Source: Fragilaria crotonensis
Taxonomy: Eukaryota > Bacillariophyta > Fragilariophyceae > Fragilariales > Fragilariaceae
Assembly: GCA_022925895.1 (NCBI GenBank)
Contig: JAKSYS010000002.1
Span: 186,001-250,000, forward strand
Length of the DNA stretch: 64,000 nt
Reading direction: 5' to 3'
In this document: piece after piece, positions 36,195-48,135 of the stretch
How the letters are laid out: every line of letters begins with the position of its first letter
Position numbering within the stretch: the stretch's first letter is position 1
Notes under the pieces: model-generated
Database searches by the model: none
Seen by the model: only the letters and a program-made list of their open reading frames with translations
Told to the model about the DNA's origin: nothing
Position numbers and translations under genes: made by a program

Positions 36195-38443
36195 GATGTC
36201 AAGGAGTGGTTTTTCCTTTATGTGGGTTTTGGGTTTAAAGATGATTCATGAAGGTTGTTTGCACCAAATGCACACTTGCTTGTTCCAGTACTGGTGCCCC
36301 TCTTGCTAAGGATTTTCTTTTTGCCCAAGAATGGATGTTTTTTGAAAACGTTCTTACAGTCAATAGCTAAGAAGAAGGTATGCCATATACAAAGATTTAT
36401 GAAGGTATAAGAAGATTCATGAAGGTATGTACCAAATGCAAATTACCAGTTTTGGTGCACCATATGCACAGGTTTTTCTTGTTGCCCAAAGGACATTTTT
36501 CTGAATAGGTTGGTGGAAAGCCCCCTACTACTTCATTCTTGTTGTGCTCAATGACTCTTTGACATGCTGGCCAATCTGTTGCATGGTACACTCTACTAAT
36601 GCCGCTGAAGCAATAAACAACGAAGAAGCCCCAGCAATAGCGCAGAACACCACAGAACAGGCCACACCTTGTATTGGAACTAGCTAGTATACAGCACTCC
36701 TGTCTTCTATATTTGAGTCAATCTACTTGCTCATAGTATAAGAATAGACAAGAGAATTGCATGAAACAAACCAGAACAACCCTGGTGATCATGATGCAAC
36801 GTGATAGCAATCTTATTCTTTCATTGCCATCCATTCTTCACGTTGACTGCTATCTCAGCCCTGCTGGCTTCTGCATCTTTATCCAGCAGTGTTGTCTAAA
36901 CCACTAAATTGTCCCAAGAACCTTTCCCAGCCAGCATTATTGAAACCTTGGCTCTATGGCGGCCTTCAATTCTTATCAAACTTCACTGCTTCTCACAAAC
37001 ACAACAAAATTGAGCAATGGAAAATAGGAATGTGCATTAGCTATGATACCGTCTCAAAGCTTCAGTGCACCCTTGCAGGTGTAGCCCTTGCCTTATCCCA
37101 AGCCATTGTTGGTCTTCTTTGGTGGGCTTTGACTTCTCTGTGAGAAGTCCAAATCCAAACTTCTTTGTTGACATCATTCCCCTTCACGAGAACTCTCTGG
37201 AACACTCTCAAAAGCACATTCTTCGCCAGGAATCAAGTACCGCGGCTGACATTGTTCAGGCCATTCTACTCGTCAAGAACATATTCATTCTCCACAAGCA
37301 AAGTACACATGCATTTGACAAACCAAAATGCCGAAAATGTGATTGGTGGTGTTCAATACAAAGACTGCAATTCTCAGGAAACTTGTTTTGACATTGGTGG
37401 AAGTAGATATCAATGCCACGAGCACCAATCTTGCTGAACAAATTAAGGAGGTCATGCATCCTCAAGTTGGCACTGCGGATCTTGTTGTGCCTCAACAATT
37501 GTTCTCAATGTCATCTGTTCCTTGGAAACAGGCTTCCTGTTGAGTGGGAGAGTGGGAAATGGCTTGTGTCAGTTCTGAATCTATTGTGCCCCTTATTGTT
37601 TCATGAAATACATGGAAATTGGTATCTTATGCCAGATCCAACAGTATGTGTCCTATGCTGCAGTAACCTGTAGCACGTGATGTTTAAGATGTAGGGGGTT
37701 CGCTTGCACATATCACGATGATGAAAATAGATGCATTGACTTACACATAAGTCTATGGGTAGCATACAGATTACAAAACTTTGAAGGGATCTGGTGCCAT
37801 CAACACCACCAATGCAAATGTTACCGCCATGCTGGTAGAACTATTTTAGTATCCATGTCCAACCTCAGATTTTTAAAATCAGTAGGAATCCCCCATCAGC
37901 ACTGGTAGTAATTGTGTGCATTGACTTGCACACCAGTATTCAATGGGTTTGCAAACAAGTAGAAAAAATGGCGTGGCTTCATTGCCACCTTAGAGTAAAG
38001 GAGGGTAAAAGCCCATGACTTAATTTTTTTTATATTGCAGGAATCTGGCATGGTTAGTAACGGCTGGATGCTGATGGTGTATTGACTTCACATAGTACTA
38101 CAGTACACAGGTACGTTGTACTACAGCATTATGAAATGAGAAAATGGTACAAGTACCTCGTATCCTTCATTGTCAACAACAATTGCAGAGAGTCAAAGAC
38201 CCTGCTACATCTCATGTTTCCCATTCCACGTCTCACCTCAAAAAATTCTAAATATGAATAATATAATTCTTAATTAATTGAATTTTTATCGTGATTAAAA
38301 ATGAATTTCAATTAAAAATTACATTATTCCCGAATCCAGAGTCCAGAGTCCCGAATACTACGCGGAGCATCTGTACACGAAGCAATCAGCTCAATTTTGT
38401 TCCCCTTTCATCGACTCCCTCAACATCCTCAATCGGAACCGTC
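36195..38443. other. intergenic, decayed repeat-like DNA
   Basis: An imperfect tandem pair (36240-36350 and 36405-36505; ACCAAATGCA, TTGGTGC, TTGCCCAA words) is visible. No frame resembles a known protein. The last 250 bp before the DUF6817 gene are strongly AT-rich. Confidence 0.5.
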
Positions 38444-39736
38444 ATGTTGCTACTGTTTCACCTTTCAATCCTCATTGCATTGCTCAAAAGTACCCATGCA
38501 TCAACTGCATCCTACGCATCCCAGACGAAACAAAACGTGAAGAAGATTGGTCGAAATAACAAAGATGGCATCACCGACTCCACAACATGTTCGAATTCAA
38601 ACCGAGAATCCATTTTCGAACTTATTCTTGCGGGCGATCACGAATCGCTGGATAATACACTCCCACACTCTGTCTCTGAACTAAAGAAGCGCGGGGCGCA
38701 TCGGTGCTGGCACAAGCACTCTACTTTTCTCGAACATCTCTTGGGAGTGCACAACATCCTACGCTTATGGGGTCAGGGTGAGATACCCAGCAGAGTTGGT
38801 CTGTTTCATTCTGCATACTCAAATTCGTATGTGAATCTTGCTCTGTTTGATCCCAACGAGGAAGCTGAGCGAGATTTGATGATGAAGTTAGTTGGCGAAA
38901 AAGCGGAAGATTTGATTCATATGTTCTGTATCATCGATCGACAATCGGTAGTCGTGAACACTTTGTTGAAACAGGGTGCCATTCCGAGAGACGGCATTTC
39001 AGTTCCGCATCTCAAGAAACCGGACGAAGTAGTGTATCTTTCGGCTGATACTTTGCGTATGCTGGTTATTTTCACCATGGCAGATATTGCCGATCAGTAT
39101 TTTGGATGGCAAGATCAACTGTTCGGCGGAGAGGAAATGGTGAATAGTATGTTGCTTCCAGGAGATCGCCTCGAAAGCCACGAATCCACAGCTATCTGGC
39201 CTGGAGTATCGCAGCCTGGACTTTGGATGAGCTACCTTTCCGAGCTCGGAGCAGTTGCTCGAACCTTTGTGTCGACTGAATCACGTGGCTTTGCGGACCT
39301 GGAATCCGGCTTACCTCCCGTCTTCAACAATTGCACTCAAATCTTGTCCCGCGAGGACGAGGCGAAGGCTCGAGACCTGTACTGGAGCGTCATCACGGGT
39401 CAAGTTCGCGAAGTCGATGATGTGGTTGCCGCTCTTGAAGCATCTATTGTACACAACCCATGGGCGTTTGAGCCGCACGTTATATTGGCTCAAAAGCATC
39501 TTCATACGAACGATTTTGAAGCCGGAAAGCACGCTGCGTCGCGCGCTTTGGAACTCCAACTTCAGTGGGGCACGGCCTGGGACAAACGCTTGTCGTTCGC
39601 GGCGTGGGTTGCATGGACGAGAGTTCTGCACGAGCGAGCTGTGGATAGGCTTGAGTGGCCTGCCAATAGCTGGGATGTGAACAACATGGGCTTCGTCCGT
39701 TCGATCCAGGACGACGAGCCACAGGCGTTAAGGTGA
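38444..39736 (+). CDS. secreted or organelle DUF6817 protein
   Basis: Single exon. Start set at 38444 because MLLLFHLSILIALLKSTHAS is a clean signal peptide; a longer frame from 38291 adds only unstructured residues. 430 residues. The middle part, HSTFLEHLLGVHNILRLWG followed by VGLFHSAYSNSYVN, matches DUF6817, a domain with conserved H/D residues suggestive of an HD-type metal site; function is not established. The C-terminal 130 residues are helical with a TPR-like pattern (NPWAFEPHVILAQKHL). Its stop lies 36 bp from the stop of the converging DnaJ gene. Confidence 0.8.
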   Translation: MLLLFHLSILIALLKSTHASTASYASQTKQNVKKIGRNNKDGITDSTTCSNSNRESIFELILAGDHESLDNTLPHSVSELKKRGAHRCWHKHSTFLEHLLGVHNILRLWGQGEIPSRVGLFHSAYSNSYVNLALFDPNEEAERDLMMKLVGEKAEDLIHMFCIIDRQSVVVNTLLKQGAIPRDGISVPHLKKPDEVVYLSADTLRMLVIFTMADIADQYFGWQDQLFGGEEMVNSMLLPGDRLESHESTAIWPGVSQPGLWMSYLSELGAVARTFVSTESRGFADLESGLPPVFNNCTQILSREDEAKARDLYWSVITGQVREVDDVVAALEASIVHNPWAFEPHVILAQKHLHTNDFEAGKHAASRALELQLQWGTAWDKRLSFAAWVAWTRVLHERAVDRLEWPANSWDVNNMGFVRSIQDDEPQALR

Positions 39737-39772
39737 AATTAAAGATTACTATTGGTTCAAGCGAACAATCAA

Positions 39773-41147
39773 CTACACAGCCTCTTTCTTTGGTTCCTCG
39801 ACATCTTCTTCGCGGTTGTCTTTCGTTTTATCCTCCTGCTTGCTTCCGCCGAAAATATTTGCAAAAGCACTGCCAACAGCATCGGCCAGTTTTCCTGAAA
39901 TACCACTTCCACACTTATGAGTTTCTGCGTCAAACTCTCGCAGAAGCTCTTCTTGACGTGGAGTAATGGTTTGGGGATTTGAATTTTAAGGTGTGCAATT
40001 TGATTTCCGTGCGCCTTAGAATTCAGCTTTTGAATGCCTTTGCCTCGCATCATCAGCTTGGTATCGACTTGGCAGCCCTTTGGAATCTTGATTTCCACCT
40101 CACCCGTGAGTCTTGACATCTACTTTACCTCCCAAGACTGCCTGTGTCAATGAGATCGGAACTTCAGTATGTACATCATAGCCATCTCGAACAAAGTAGT
40201 CGTCTTCTGCCACAATCACGTGCAACAAGAGGTTACCCTTCGGAGCTCCAGGATCTCCCTCAGCTCCTTGACCTGAAATTCGCAGATTCATGCCATTGTC
40301 AATGCCAGCAGGAATATCAACTGTCAAATCACGTTCTTTCACCGAAGTTTTCCTGACTTATCTCTCACTTGATAACGAAGGTGCAGATCCTTGGAGGTTC
40401 CAAACACAGCTTCTTTAAACGAGATATTGACATGCATTTGTAGATCCGCTCCTGGTCGGGGACCCCGATTTCGGCGGCGTCCTCCACCTCCGAAGAATGC
40501 TTCGAACAGTTCTTCCGGGTCAATGTCATGTTGACCTGGACCGCCAGTAGAAAAATGGAAGGAACCATCGCCAAAGTCGAAACCGCCAAATGGGTTGCCA
40601 CCATCACCAAAGCCAGCATTGGGATCGACACCAGCATGGCCAAATTGATCGTATAGTTCGCGTTTCTTGGAGTCAGACAAAATTTCGTACGCCTCCGAGG
40701 CCTCCTTAAATTTTTCAGCTGCCTTCTCGTCTCCCTATGCGACGCATTCGACGGTTAGAAAAGAGCGATTGTCAGGTGCCATAGTAACGTTTCTCTGTCA
40801 TAGTTGAATTTACAACTTACTCCATTCGTATCAGGGTGAAACTGCTTCGCCTGTTTAAAGTAGGCCTTTTTGATCTCTGCTTTATCAGCCCCCTTGGAAA
40901 CCCCCAGCACGTCGTAAAAATCCCGCTTGCCGGAAGAAAAGGCTCGGATAGTGGATTGAACAGCCTGACGTAAACATAGTCTGTTCATTGAGGTCCTTGT
41001 GGGCAAAATGTGCAGGGAACGAGATTGGACTTGACGCGGTGCACAGCCTTGTTGAGAGGCTAAGGTCACTGTCAACGCTGATTTTCCTTGGCGACGAAGG
41101 ACGTGGGTTGCAATCATCACGGTGTATGACGGCTTAATCGATGCCAT
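39773..41147 (-). CDS. mitochondrial-type DnaJ (Hsp40) without zinc finger
   Basis: Exon 1 41147-40821 encodes an R/S-rich N-terminus that looks like a mitochondrial presequence, then a J domain ([23 protein letters not shown]). Intron 40820-40735 (GTAAGT..CATAG) follows DTNG. Exon 2 continues with the rest of the J domain, a G/F-rich stretch ([15 protein letters not shown]) and the C-terminal substrate domains ([30 protein letters not shown]). The CxxCxGxG zinc-finger repeats of class A DnaJ are absent. Three slips occur in exon 2: near 40350 (A-run one short), near 40108 (a CT lost) and near 39965 (one A lost). Apart from these the reading is conserved to the end ([10 protein letters not shown]). 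It would stimulate a mitochondrial Hsp70. Confidence 0.85.
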
Positions 41148-41801
41148 CGTGGTGGTGGAGGGAGTAGTAATCAGAGATTCTTAGAGAGAGATGATGAAAC
41201 GGTGGATGAAGCGAAGAACGGTGCAGGACGAAGAATGCACAGACGTCTGTCGTCGCACGATTTGTCCTGTTCGAGTCCATCATGTCGTGTATTGAAGGCA
41301 ATGTACTAGTACATATGTACTGTACGGAGCAATAGCTGTAGCCAGTATACCGGTAGTAGCACCCCTGTTACATCACATGTAGACAAGTAGTCCGAGTACT
41401 ACCGGTATTACCTCACTACAACAAAAAAGCCTAACTTAACAAAAATAGTCTTTTTGCATCTACAAGTCATTCCACACCAGATGAACCCAATTCTTGAATG
41501 TAGAATGTACTGTCCAATTGAACTTGGTGACAACTTTCTTATGGGACAGCCCATTCGCCATATTGTTGTTTGACATCACCAGCACTATACATGATATCCA
41601 AGGGGTTCATTAAGCCATGGACAACAACAAGGCAAACGGGTGAGCTGCCATACTGGGAGGTCCTCCACTCATTTGCTCTGATTTTCTAATGAATGACCTT
41701 TGTTCTGTAATGGTAATAATTGCTGCTGTCACTGACACACCATAATGTTGTTTGGCCATTATAGTGATTGATTTGGCAACTTATTCTGATACCAGTTATG
41801 A
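41148..41801. other. intergenic, nothing recognised
   Basis: Promoter side of the DnaJ gene up to the transposon end. GTAC-rich around 41310-41410 (ACTACCGGTATTACC). Confidence 0.5.
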
Positions 41802-41957
41802 CATCTAAGGGTGCCAAAACCAAGTCGGCTCTTGGATATGAAAAACCAATTATCTTTGATATGATAATTTTTTTGTTCATAATTTTTACCTAAAATATAG
41901 GTAAAAACTTAGGACTAAAGAGCTTGTACATCATGTGTATGAAGCGGGTTTCCTCGT

Positions 41958-42170
41958 ATTCCTGAACTCTGAAATTTTTTTTTCCTGAACTTTTTCATCT
42001 CTTGCATAGGAGCTCATACTTTGCATTCCTGAGCTCCAAAATTTCAATTCCTGAATTTCACTGACTCATTTTTACTAACACTCGGGTGGGATTCCTGAAC
42101 TCTTGGACTCTAAATATATGAACTATACCACTTCTTCATTTGTGATCATGAATTTCAATTCCTGAATTAG
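41958..42170. repeat. left subterminal motif cluster (TTCCTGAACT)
   Basis: Six or more variants of TTCCTGAACT / TTCCTGAGCT / TTCCTGAATT lie in one orientation within about 210 bp of the left end. Confidence 0.75.
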
Positions 42171-42363
42171 ATATTCGAAAAGAAGAAGTTTGCTGTGTAG
42201 TGTGTATGAAGTAATCACCTCAGTAGTTCTGAGCTGACATTGTTCATATAATAGATGTTATTGTCGCTCATTTTAACTTTTGTTGGAGATTAGTTTTAAT
42301 TGTGCCTATTCGTGTGGCTTTGATGAACCATTCTACTATTCATTACTAAGTGTCTGATCTATT

Positions 42364-44025
42364 CTAAACTGCCTCCACTTTCACTTCACTGTAGACAAGT
42401 TCAGGAGCAAGATGACTGGAGTAGTTATCATCCTCCTCATCAGAGTCCTCGTCAAATACATCAATGCACTTGTGTGGGCGTTTCTTACCCTTGTCATCAA
42501 ATTGTTTCCTGACCCCCCGGCCAGACTCCTTTTTCCTTCTGGACAGAAACATTTTAAGTAGTTCCTGGTTGAATGTTGGGGTGGTTGATTTCTTTCTATC
42601 ATTCTTGATGGCCATGTATAATTCATCGTATTTCCTCATTCCCACCTGTGACCAACCACAGCCTCCCCCATTATCATGAGCACCCTTGTTCCTGGAGAAT
42701 GTGTAAAGTGGTGGCTGCCGAACATGGTATTGCAAAGATTGGTCAGAAGTTAGGATGTGGTTTTTTCATTTCATTTAGTATCATAGTGTAACTTACGGGT
42801 AGGTTGTTGTTGTCCTCATCAGTCCATGTACCAATTCGCTGTTTCCAACAAGTGATAACAAAACAAGTCAGTTTCTTGTTGTTTGTTCTGTGACAAACCA
42901 TTCGGATAAACTTACCATTTTCTCTGTCTTAACTAATTCCGCGAACCACCTCTTCCCATAGTTGATCAGGCACAGCAAAATGAATGCTTCATCACTTATG
43001 GACAGGATTTTCTTGCTCCATACTTTTCTGTCAGTTGTTGCACAGTGGTTCTCCATGTTGATAGTGTTATTCCACTTGCTGCTGCCGACAATGCATGGGG
43101 CATAGGTGTCTATGATTTGGGCATAGTAGCAGATATTATCCCTCATCTTGAGGAGGTAACTGGTTTCTTCCTCGCTTCCACTGTATAGGCTGTGTTCATA
43201 CGTTCCTAAATTGGAAGTGAATCCTCTGGATGCAAGGTGTTTGATGTTGCATGCAAGTGAGTGTGAGTATGCTCGGGCTTTGGCAAAGTACACTCACTTC
43301 AATTCCTCACCTTTGAATTTCGTTTGCATGTTTTTATTGCATTGTTCGAAGATCAGTGTGTGTTTTACAACTATTCTCCGCATCCCAAGCCACCAGTTTT
43401 CGGTTCCTCGAATGTTTGTGTGCTTCATGATAAAGCCACAAAGTGTTTTCTCATCTTCACTGAAATGAGAATGATAGTCTTTTTGATAGAACTTCCAAAT
43501 AGAGAACACGTGTTTTTTGATGCAAGTCTTGATCACACTGATTTGATTCTCTTCTGTATTTTCCGTCATGCTCATGTCCACTATGCTGCTTAGCCCTGGA
43601 ACCGATGATGTTAGTTGGCTGTCACTTGATTTCCCGACTTTAATAGTTGAAGGTAGGGATGGTGGATTTCCGTATGCATGCTTCTGTCCTAGTTTTGCAT
43701 CCATTTTCCGTGGCACTTCTTCCTCCTCCTCCTCCTCGTTGTCACTTTGAATCAGATCATTGGGATCTGTGGTCACTCGTTTCACGCCTCTTATGAAGTC
43801 TCTCCTTTGTTTCCTAGAGCTGGGCTTTAAGGCAGTCATGCCTGCTGCTGTTTGGTGTGCCATTGATGCCATGGTTGTATTTGTGGTGCTTCCTTGTTGT
43901 GTGAAAAACTTTCCGATTGTGCGCCAAATTTTGAACACTGAAAATCCTGTTTGTGGGATAGTCTTTTTTGCCACCATTTGAATTTCATACCAAGTACCGA
44001 GTTGGTATGTAGGTTCTACATTCAT
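42364..44025 (-). CDS. accessory protein of the Plavaka/CACTA-like element (four exons)
   Basis: Exons 44025-43298, 43225-42916, 42838-42797 and 42714-42364; introns 43297-43226, 42915-42839 and 42796-42715, with GTGAGT or GTAAGT donors and CAG acceptors. All three junctions keep frame and the sum is exactly 477 codons (476 residues). The 42-bp third exon reads RIGTWTDEDNNNLP. The C-terminal exon starts PPLYTFSRNKGAH and contains GGGCGWSQVGMRKYDEL, a helical block of a kind I associate with proteins accompanying this transposon family in diatoms, then basic and acidic tails (DEDSDEEDD). Residues 70-110 have an EEEEEEE run. Function unknown; a DNA-binding partner of the transposase is a reasonable guess. 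Unlike the transposase, it has no visible lesion. Confidence 0.7.
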
Positions 44026-44111
44026 GCAGGGTTTTCAAATTTTGAATTCATACCACACCCCTTCATTTTTTACATACACCAAAAATGTACGAAAGTAAAT
44101 GTACAATTTGA

Positions 44112-46424
44112 ATGCACGCTTTCCCGAACTTCTGTTTAGTGAATCTGTGTCCTGTCAATTTCAACACCTCATTTTCACTTCACTCGTCCTCTTCAAAACC
44201 CTTTCTTCAAAACCTTCTCTTCAAAATGTTGTCCTCGTCTGCTTCCTCAAAGGCACCCCTGCTCTTCTGTCAAAACCCCTTCTGCCTGAATTTCAACAAG
44301 AAACCCTTTTCCAATCAAGCAGCATATACACAGCATATTGATAGAAACATCGGGTGTTATAATTTCATTGTGAAGAAATCACACCATGCAGCAACACATG
44401 GGGCTTCTGCTTCACACCGTCGCCGTCTTCATGAGGATGGGAATATCACATGCACAAGTAACAAGAGGCCTGCCCTTTTAAGGCGACATATGGTGAATGA
44501 TCCCCACATGGATTTTGATGGCACAGACAACCTTCTGCAGTTTCCGGCTGGCAATGGTGTGGAAGTTGAAAGCACTTCTTGTGAGGACATCGACATCGGG
44601 TGTTATAATTTCATTGTGAAGAAATCACACCATGCAGCAACACATGGGGCTTCTGCTTCACACCGTCGCCGTCTTCATGAGGATGGGAATATCACATGCA
44701 CAAGTAACAAGAGGCCTGCCCTTTTCAGGCGACATATGGTGAATGATCCCCACATGGATTTTGATGGCACAGACAACCTTCTGCAGTTTCCGGCTGGCAA
44801 TGGTGTGGAAGTTGAAAGCACTTCTTGTGAGGACATCGAGGACTGCAACAAAGTGATGATTTGTCCGTGTTAAGTGATGACCCAAACATTCTTACCTGTA
44901 CAATTCTGCACTTGATGAAGATGTGGAAGCCCCATCATTTCGTTCAAACTTCATGTATACTACCGATCAGAAGTGGACTGTTTCTCTCCTCAAAATCCTG
45001 GACCATGCCAATGCACCCGACTACACTTTTGGTCAAGTCCTGGGTAGGCACGCTCTGCATCTGCTGATAATTATTCTTACAACCCAGTGGGTGGACTCTC
45101 GCGTGCCAAAAATGTTGATGCCCTGATCAACTCAGTTCGTAATGGGAAAAGACTGCTTCCCTTTGTACGAAGAGTGGATGTACATCATGGCTCTCCATCA
45201 GATGTGATTTGTTTTGACTTCGCTTCACAGTTGCTAAGTTTGCTGCAAAATCCAAGCATTATGACTGCAGAAAACCTTGCCATCGATATCAATGATCCCC
45301 TGAAGCCCTACCACAAATTGAAAGGCAGCAATGTTTTGGGTGAGGCACTGTCCGGGAGTGTCTATCGCAAGGCGTATGATCGATTAATCACAGATCCTCA
45401 GAAGCAATTGTTTGTTCCAATCATCCAATGGATTGATCGTACCTCTGTAACAGGGAATGCTTTTCACTTAAACCCTACATGTTCACTCCAGCCATTTTAC
45501 AGAAAAATTCAGAAGGAGTATCAAGGCATGGGGCTATCATGGCTTTCTCCCAAAGAGGAAGTCCTCATCAGCTCAGAAGCAGACACTTCGTATGGGCGAT
45601 GCCATTCGTATCTATCATAAGGAGCTGGATGCTGTATTGGAACCTTTCGAAATGTTCACCACAACTGTGTGGTGTTCATTTGCCAATTGGTCCAAAGGGT
45701 AGAATCTGTGTCGACATTGTCACATGTGTGTTGTTCATCATTCAAGATATGCAAGAAGGAGATATGCTGTGTGGTCGGTATGGTGTTCACACCAGTGGAA
45801 TCCACGCCCTCATCGGTGCTGTGATGTCAATTATGATGATCTGAAGAACTGTGATGTCCATTGCAAATACCTGGTAGCCTCGGATATGGGTTTCATTGCC
45901 AGGAGTAATGATGATGATCTCAGGAAACGATGGTCTCAACATAAACTTGAAAATGCATTTGAACACATTGCCTTTGCTGACCCTGAGCGTGGAATCTTTG
46001 GGGCCACTCCTGTGGAGACAATGCATGCATTTCGGAAGGTGTCATCGAGAAAGTAACAAAACTTATATTGGACAGTCTTCCAGCATCCAAGAAGGCTGCC
46101 TTTGATGACCTTGCAATAGCATTTCACAAGTCTCATCGCCAAACCTACCGAAAGGAGTATCCATCAACAGATTTCAGCAATGGGGTAACAAATTTGACAA
46201 AGATAACTGCATCAGAACGCGTTGGCCTCGTTTTTTTGTTTGTCATCCTCTTCCAATATGAAGCAGGATGGCAAATGATCCAAACATGTCTTATGACAGA
46301 TTTCTTGAAGGGGTCATCTTCTTTTCCAAGAGGACGTCCCACAATCATTATTGATGGATCAGAATTCACAGCACGATCGATAGAGCTCAAATCAGCTTCT
46401 GTAGAATTGAATGATGTGCTGTAG
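44112..46424 (+). pseudogene. Plavaka/CACTA-like transposase, frameshifted and 3' truncated
   Basis: Begins with a C2HC finger (CQNPFCLNF..YTQHIDRNIGC). Then blocks in shifting frames: TTDQKWTVSLLKILD (from 44960), GGLSRAKNVDALINSV and FVPIIQWIDRTSVTGN (45087-45475), LPIGPKGRICVDIVTCVLF with QDMQEGDMLCGRYG (45680-45790), NAFEHIAFADPERGIFGATPVETMHAFRK (45950-46045), and HKSHRQTYRKEYPSTDFSN (46120-46180). The IDRT and GDMLCGRYG blocks are diagnostic of the family. Slips occur near 44875, 45055, 45470, 45600, 45790 and 46045. Past about 46340 the expected C-terminus is absent and unrelated minus-strand coding takes over. Plain decay is likely given the number of lesions. Confidence 0.7.
44348..44839 (+). 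repeat. 246-bp in-frame tandem duplication inside the transposase
   Basis: Two copies (44348-44593, 44594-44839) of 82 codons, starting GCYNFIVKKSHHAA and ending STSCEDI. They differ at a single base seen (L versus F before RRHMVND), so the duplication is recent and keeps the frame. Confidence 0.9.
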
Positions 46425-46918
46425 AATTGCCTTGCAGCTTCTGTCGCCCACTTAAACCTTGTCGCCTCAGCTTTGTTTGTTTGGACACGTGTGGGGTACA
46501 ACGTAACTACCTTGAATTGCCAAATTTCATTGGAGTCCTCTCTTTCGTTCTGAGTCATAATCTTGGACAACGGGAGGTCTTGAAACCAAGAGCTGAACAT
46601 GTGTAGTGGAAACTCTGAAACAGCACGAGCGGGTGATGATAAAAAGACTCGAACTTGCGATCTGAATTGTCTATTGACCTTTGTTCCTGGAGGTGGTGTG
46701 AATTCATCCATACCATCACGGAACAGGTACGCCTTATCCATAGGGACTCCTCCTTGCTGACGAGAGACAGGGGACAGTGATGGAACCTCTGCCATTTTGT
46801 TGGTTGAAATATGAATAATCCTCCAACTGGTGTGCGTGTATACAACTCTTGAGCATGCGAACAGACAACTGACAAAAAGAACCAATACCGGTAGATCAAT
46901 CTGGTTTGATTCACTCAA
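46415..46918 (-). CDS. unknown minus-strand frame inside the transposon
   Basis: Reads MAEVPSLSPVSRQQGG..DEFTPPPGTKVNRQF..FPLHMFSSWFQDLP..ATRFKWATEAARQFY down to about 46415, then runs on antisense to the transposase until 46145. The sense part has natural composition and a plausible start at 46795; a longer start at 46918 adds a hydrophobic leader. It looks like the 5' part of a captured or element-encoded gene joined tail to tail to the broken transposase. Family not recognised. Confidence 0.4.
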
Positions 46919-47250
46919 ATCAATGAGAATCTCTCGCAGATGACCGAATATTGGATTCTAGATGACAGATTGCCTTACAAACTCAATCGAAGCACGCACA
47001 CAAGGCAGTACTTATTCCCTCAATTAACAACAAAATGAGAAGCACAACACTTGTCGTCACCACGCTCCTAGTAGTTTTCAAAAGGAATAGCATAAAAGGA
47101 AGGAGAGTGGAAGGAGATTAGTACAACAAGCATGAAGAACGAGCCAGCACATGTACAAAGTGGTATCTTAGTCTTCAACTCGAAAGTCACACAAGTGCTG
47201 GTGAACGATGAAATTGACACAGTAGTACTGTACAAGGGCTGCTGCACCAG

Positions 47251-48135
47251 TGTCATAGTGGAGTGGATGGTAGATCAGTAGTAGTAGTACTGGTCGACCA
47301 TTGCCTCCACAGTACCGCGGTACTTGACAGCACCACGGCTACCATACATAGGCGACAGTACACGCACAACCGCAGCACCTTGAAAATCCCATGAGGAAAG
47401 TCATCATCGTGTTGATTGATCAATCAATCAACACTCAAACAAACGCCATTCACAAGAACTCACCAACAAAGGCAGAAGAGTGTGGTTCGTTTGAAAATGA
47501 AGAGGGGGGGGGCAAACGTGGCAGAGAATGGAACATTCACTGCAGTGTTGGGTGTTGGGTCTGACACGAAGTGCAGTTGGCAAATGAATAGCGTTGTATG
47601 TAAAACAATAGTACGATGGCTCCAGTGTCAAAGTGGAGTGGATGGTAGATCAGTAGTAGTACTGGTCTACCGTTGCCTATATAGTAGCGAGGTACTGTCT
47701 CCTACGCACAGTACTTGGGGTGCTGTCAAGTACAGTACCGTGGTACCGTACTTGACAGTTCCGCGGTACTGTATTTGACAGCACCCCAACTACTGTACGT
47801 AGGAGACAGTACCGCGCTACTGTACGTAGGAGACAGTACACGCCGACCGCAGCACCTTGAAAATCGCATGAAAAAACTCATCATCAATCCTGTTGATTGA
47901 TCAAACGATCAATCAACACTCAAACAGCACACAACATTCACAACTCACCAACAAAGACAGGAGAGGTGTGGTTCGTTCGAAAACGAAGAGTGGAGGCGAA
48001 GGTGGCAGAGAATGGAACATTCACTGCGGTTTTGGGTCTGACACGAAGTGCTGTTCGCACCAAATGAAGAATTGAGGTAACATGCTTCCCGCAAAATTCG
48101 CAGGTAAGTTTCTACATAAAACAATACGATGGCTT
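47251..48135. repeat. diverged tandem duplication within the transposon
   Basis: Copy 1 47251-47625 and copy 2 47626-48135 share GTGGAGTGGATGGTAGATCA, CGCAGCACCTTGAAAATC, GATCAATCAACACTCAAAC, CAGAGAATGGAACATTCACT and GGGTCTGACACGAAGTGC in the same order. Copy 2 is longer because it holds the hairpin at 47691-47813. Confidence 0.8.
47691..47813. repeat. 53-bp inverted repeat (hairpin)
   Basis: Left arm 47691-47743 (GGTACTGTCTCCTACG..TTGGGGTGCTGTCAA) pairs with 47761-47813 with four mismatches around a 17-bp loop. The motif TACGTAGGAGACAGTAC is repeated once more just downstream. Confidence 0.85.

Noticed and set aside
38291-38443. Longer N-terminus for the DUF6817 protein
   Set aside because: It would bury a clean signal peptide 51 residues inside; the internal methionine at 38444 is the better start.
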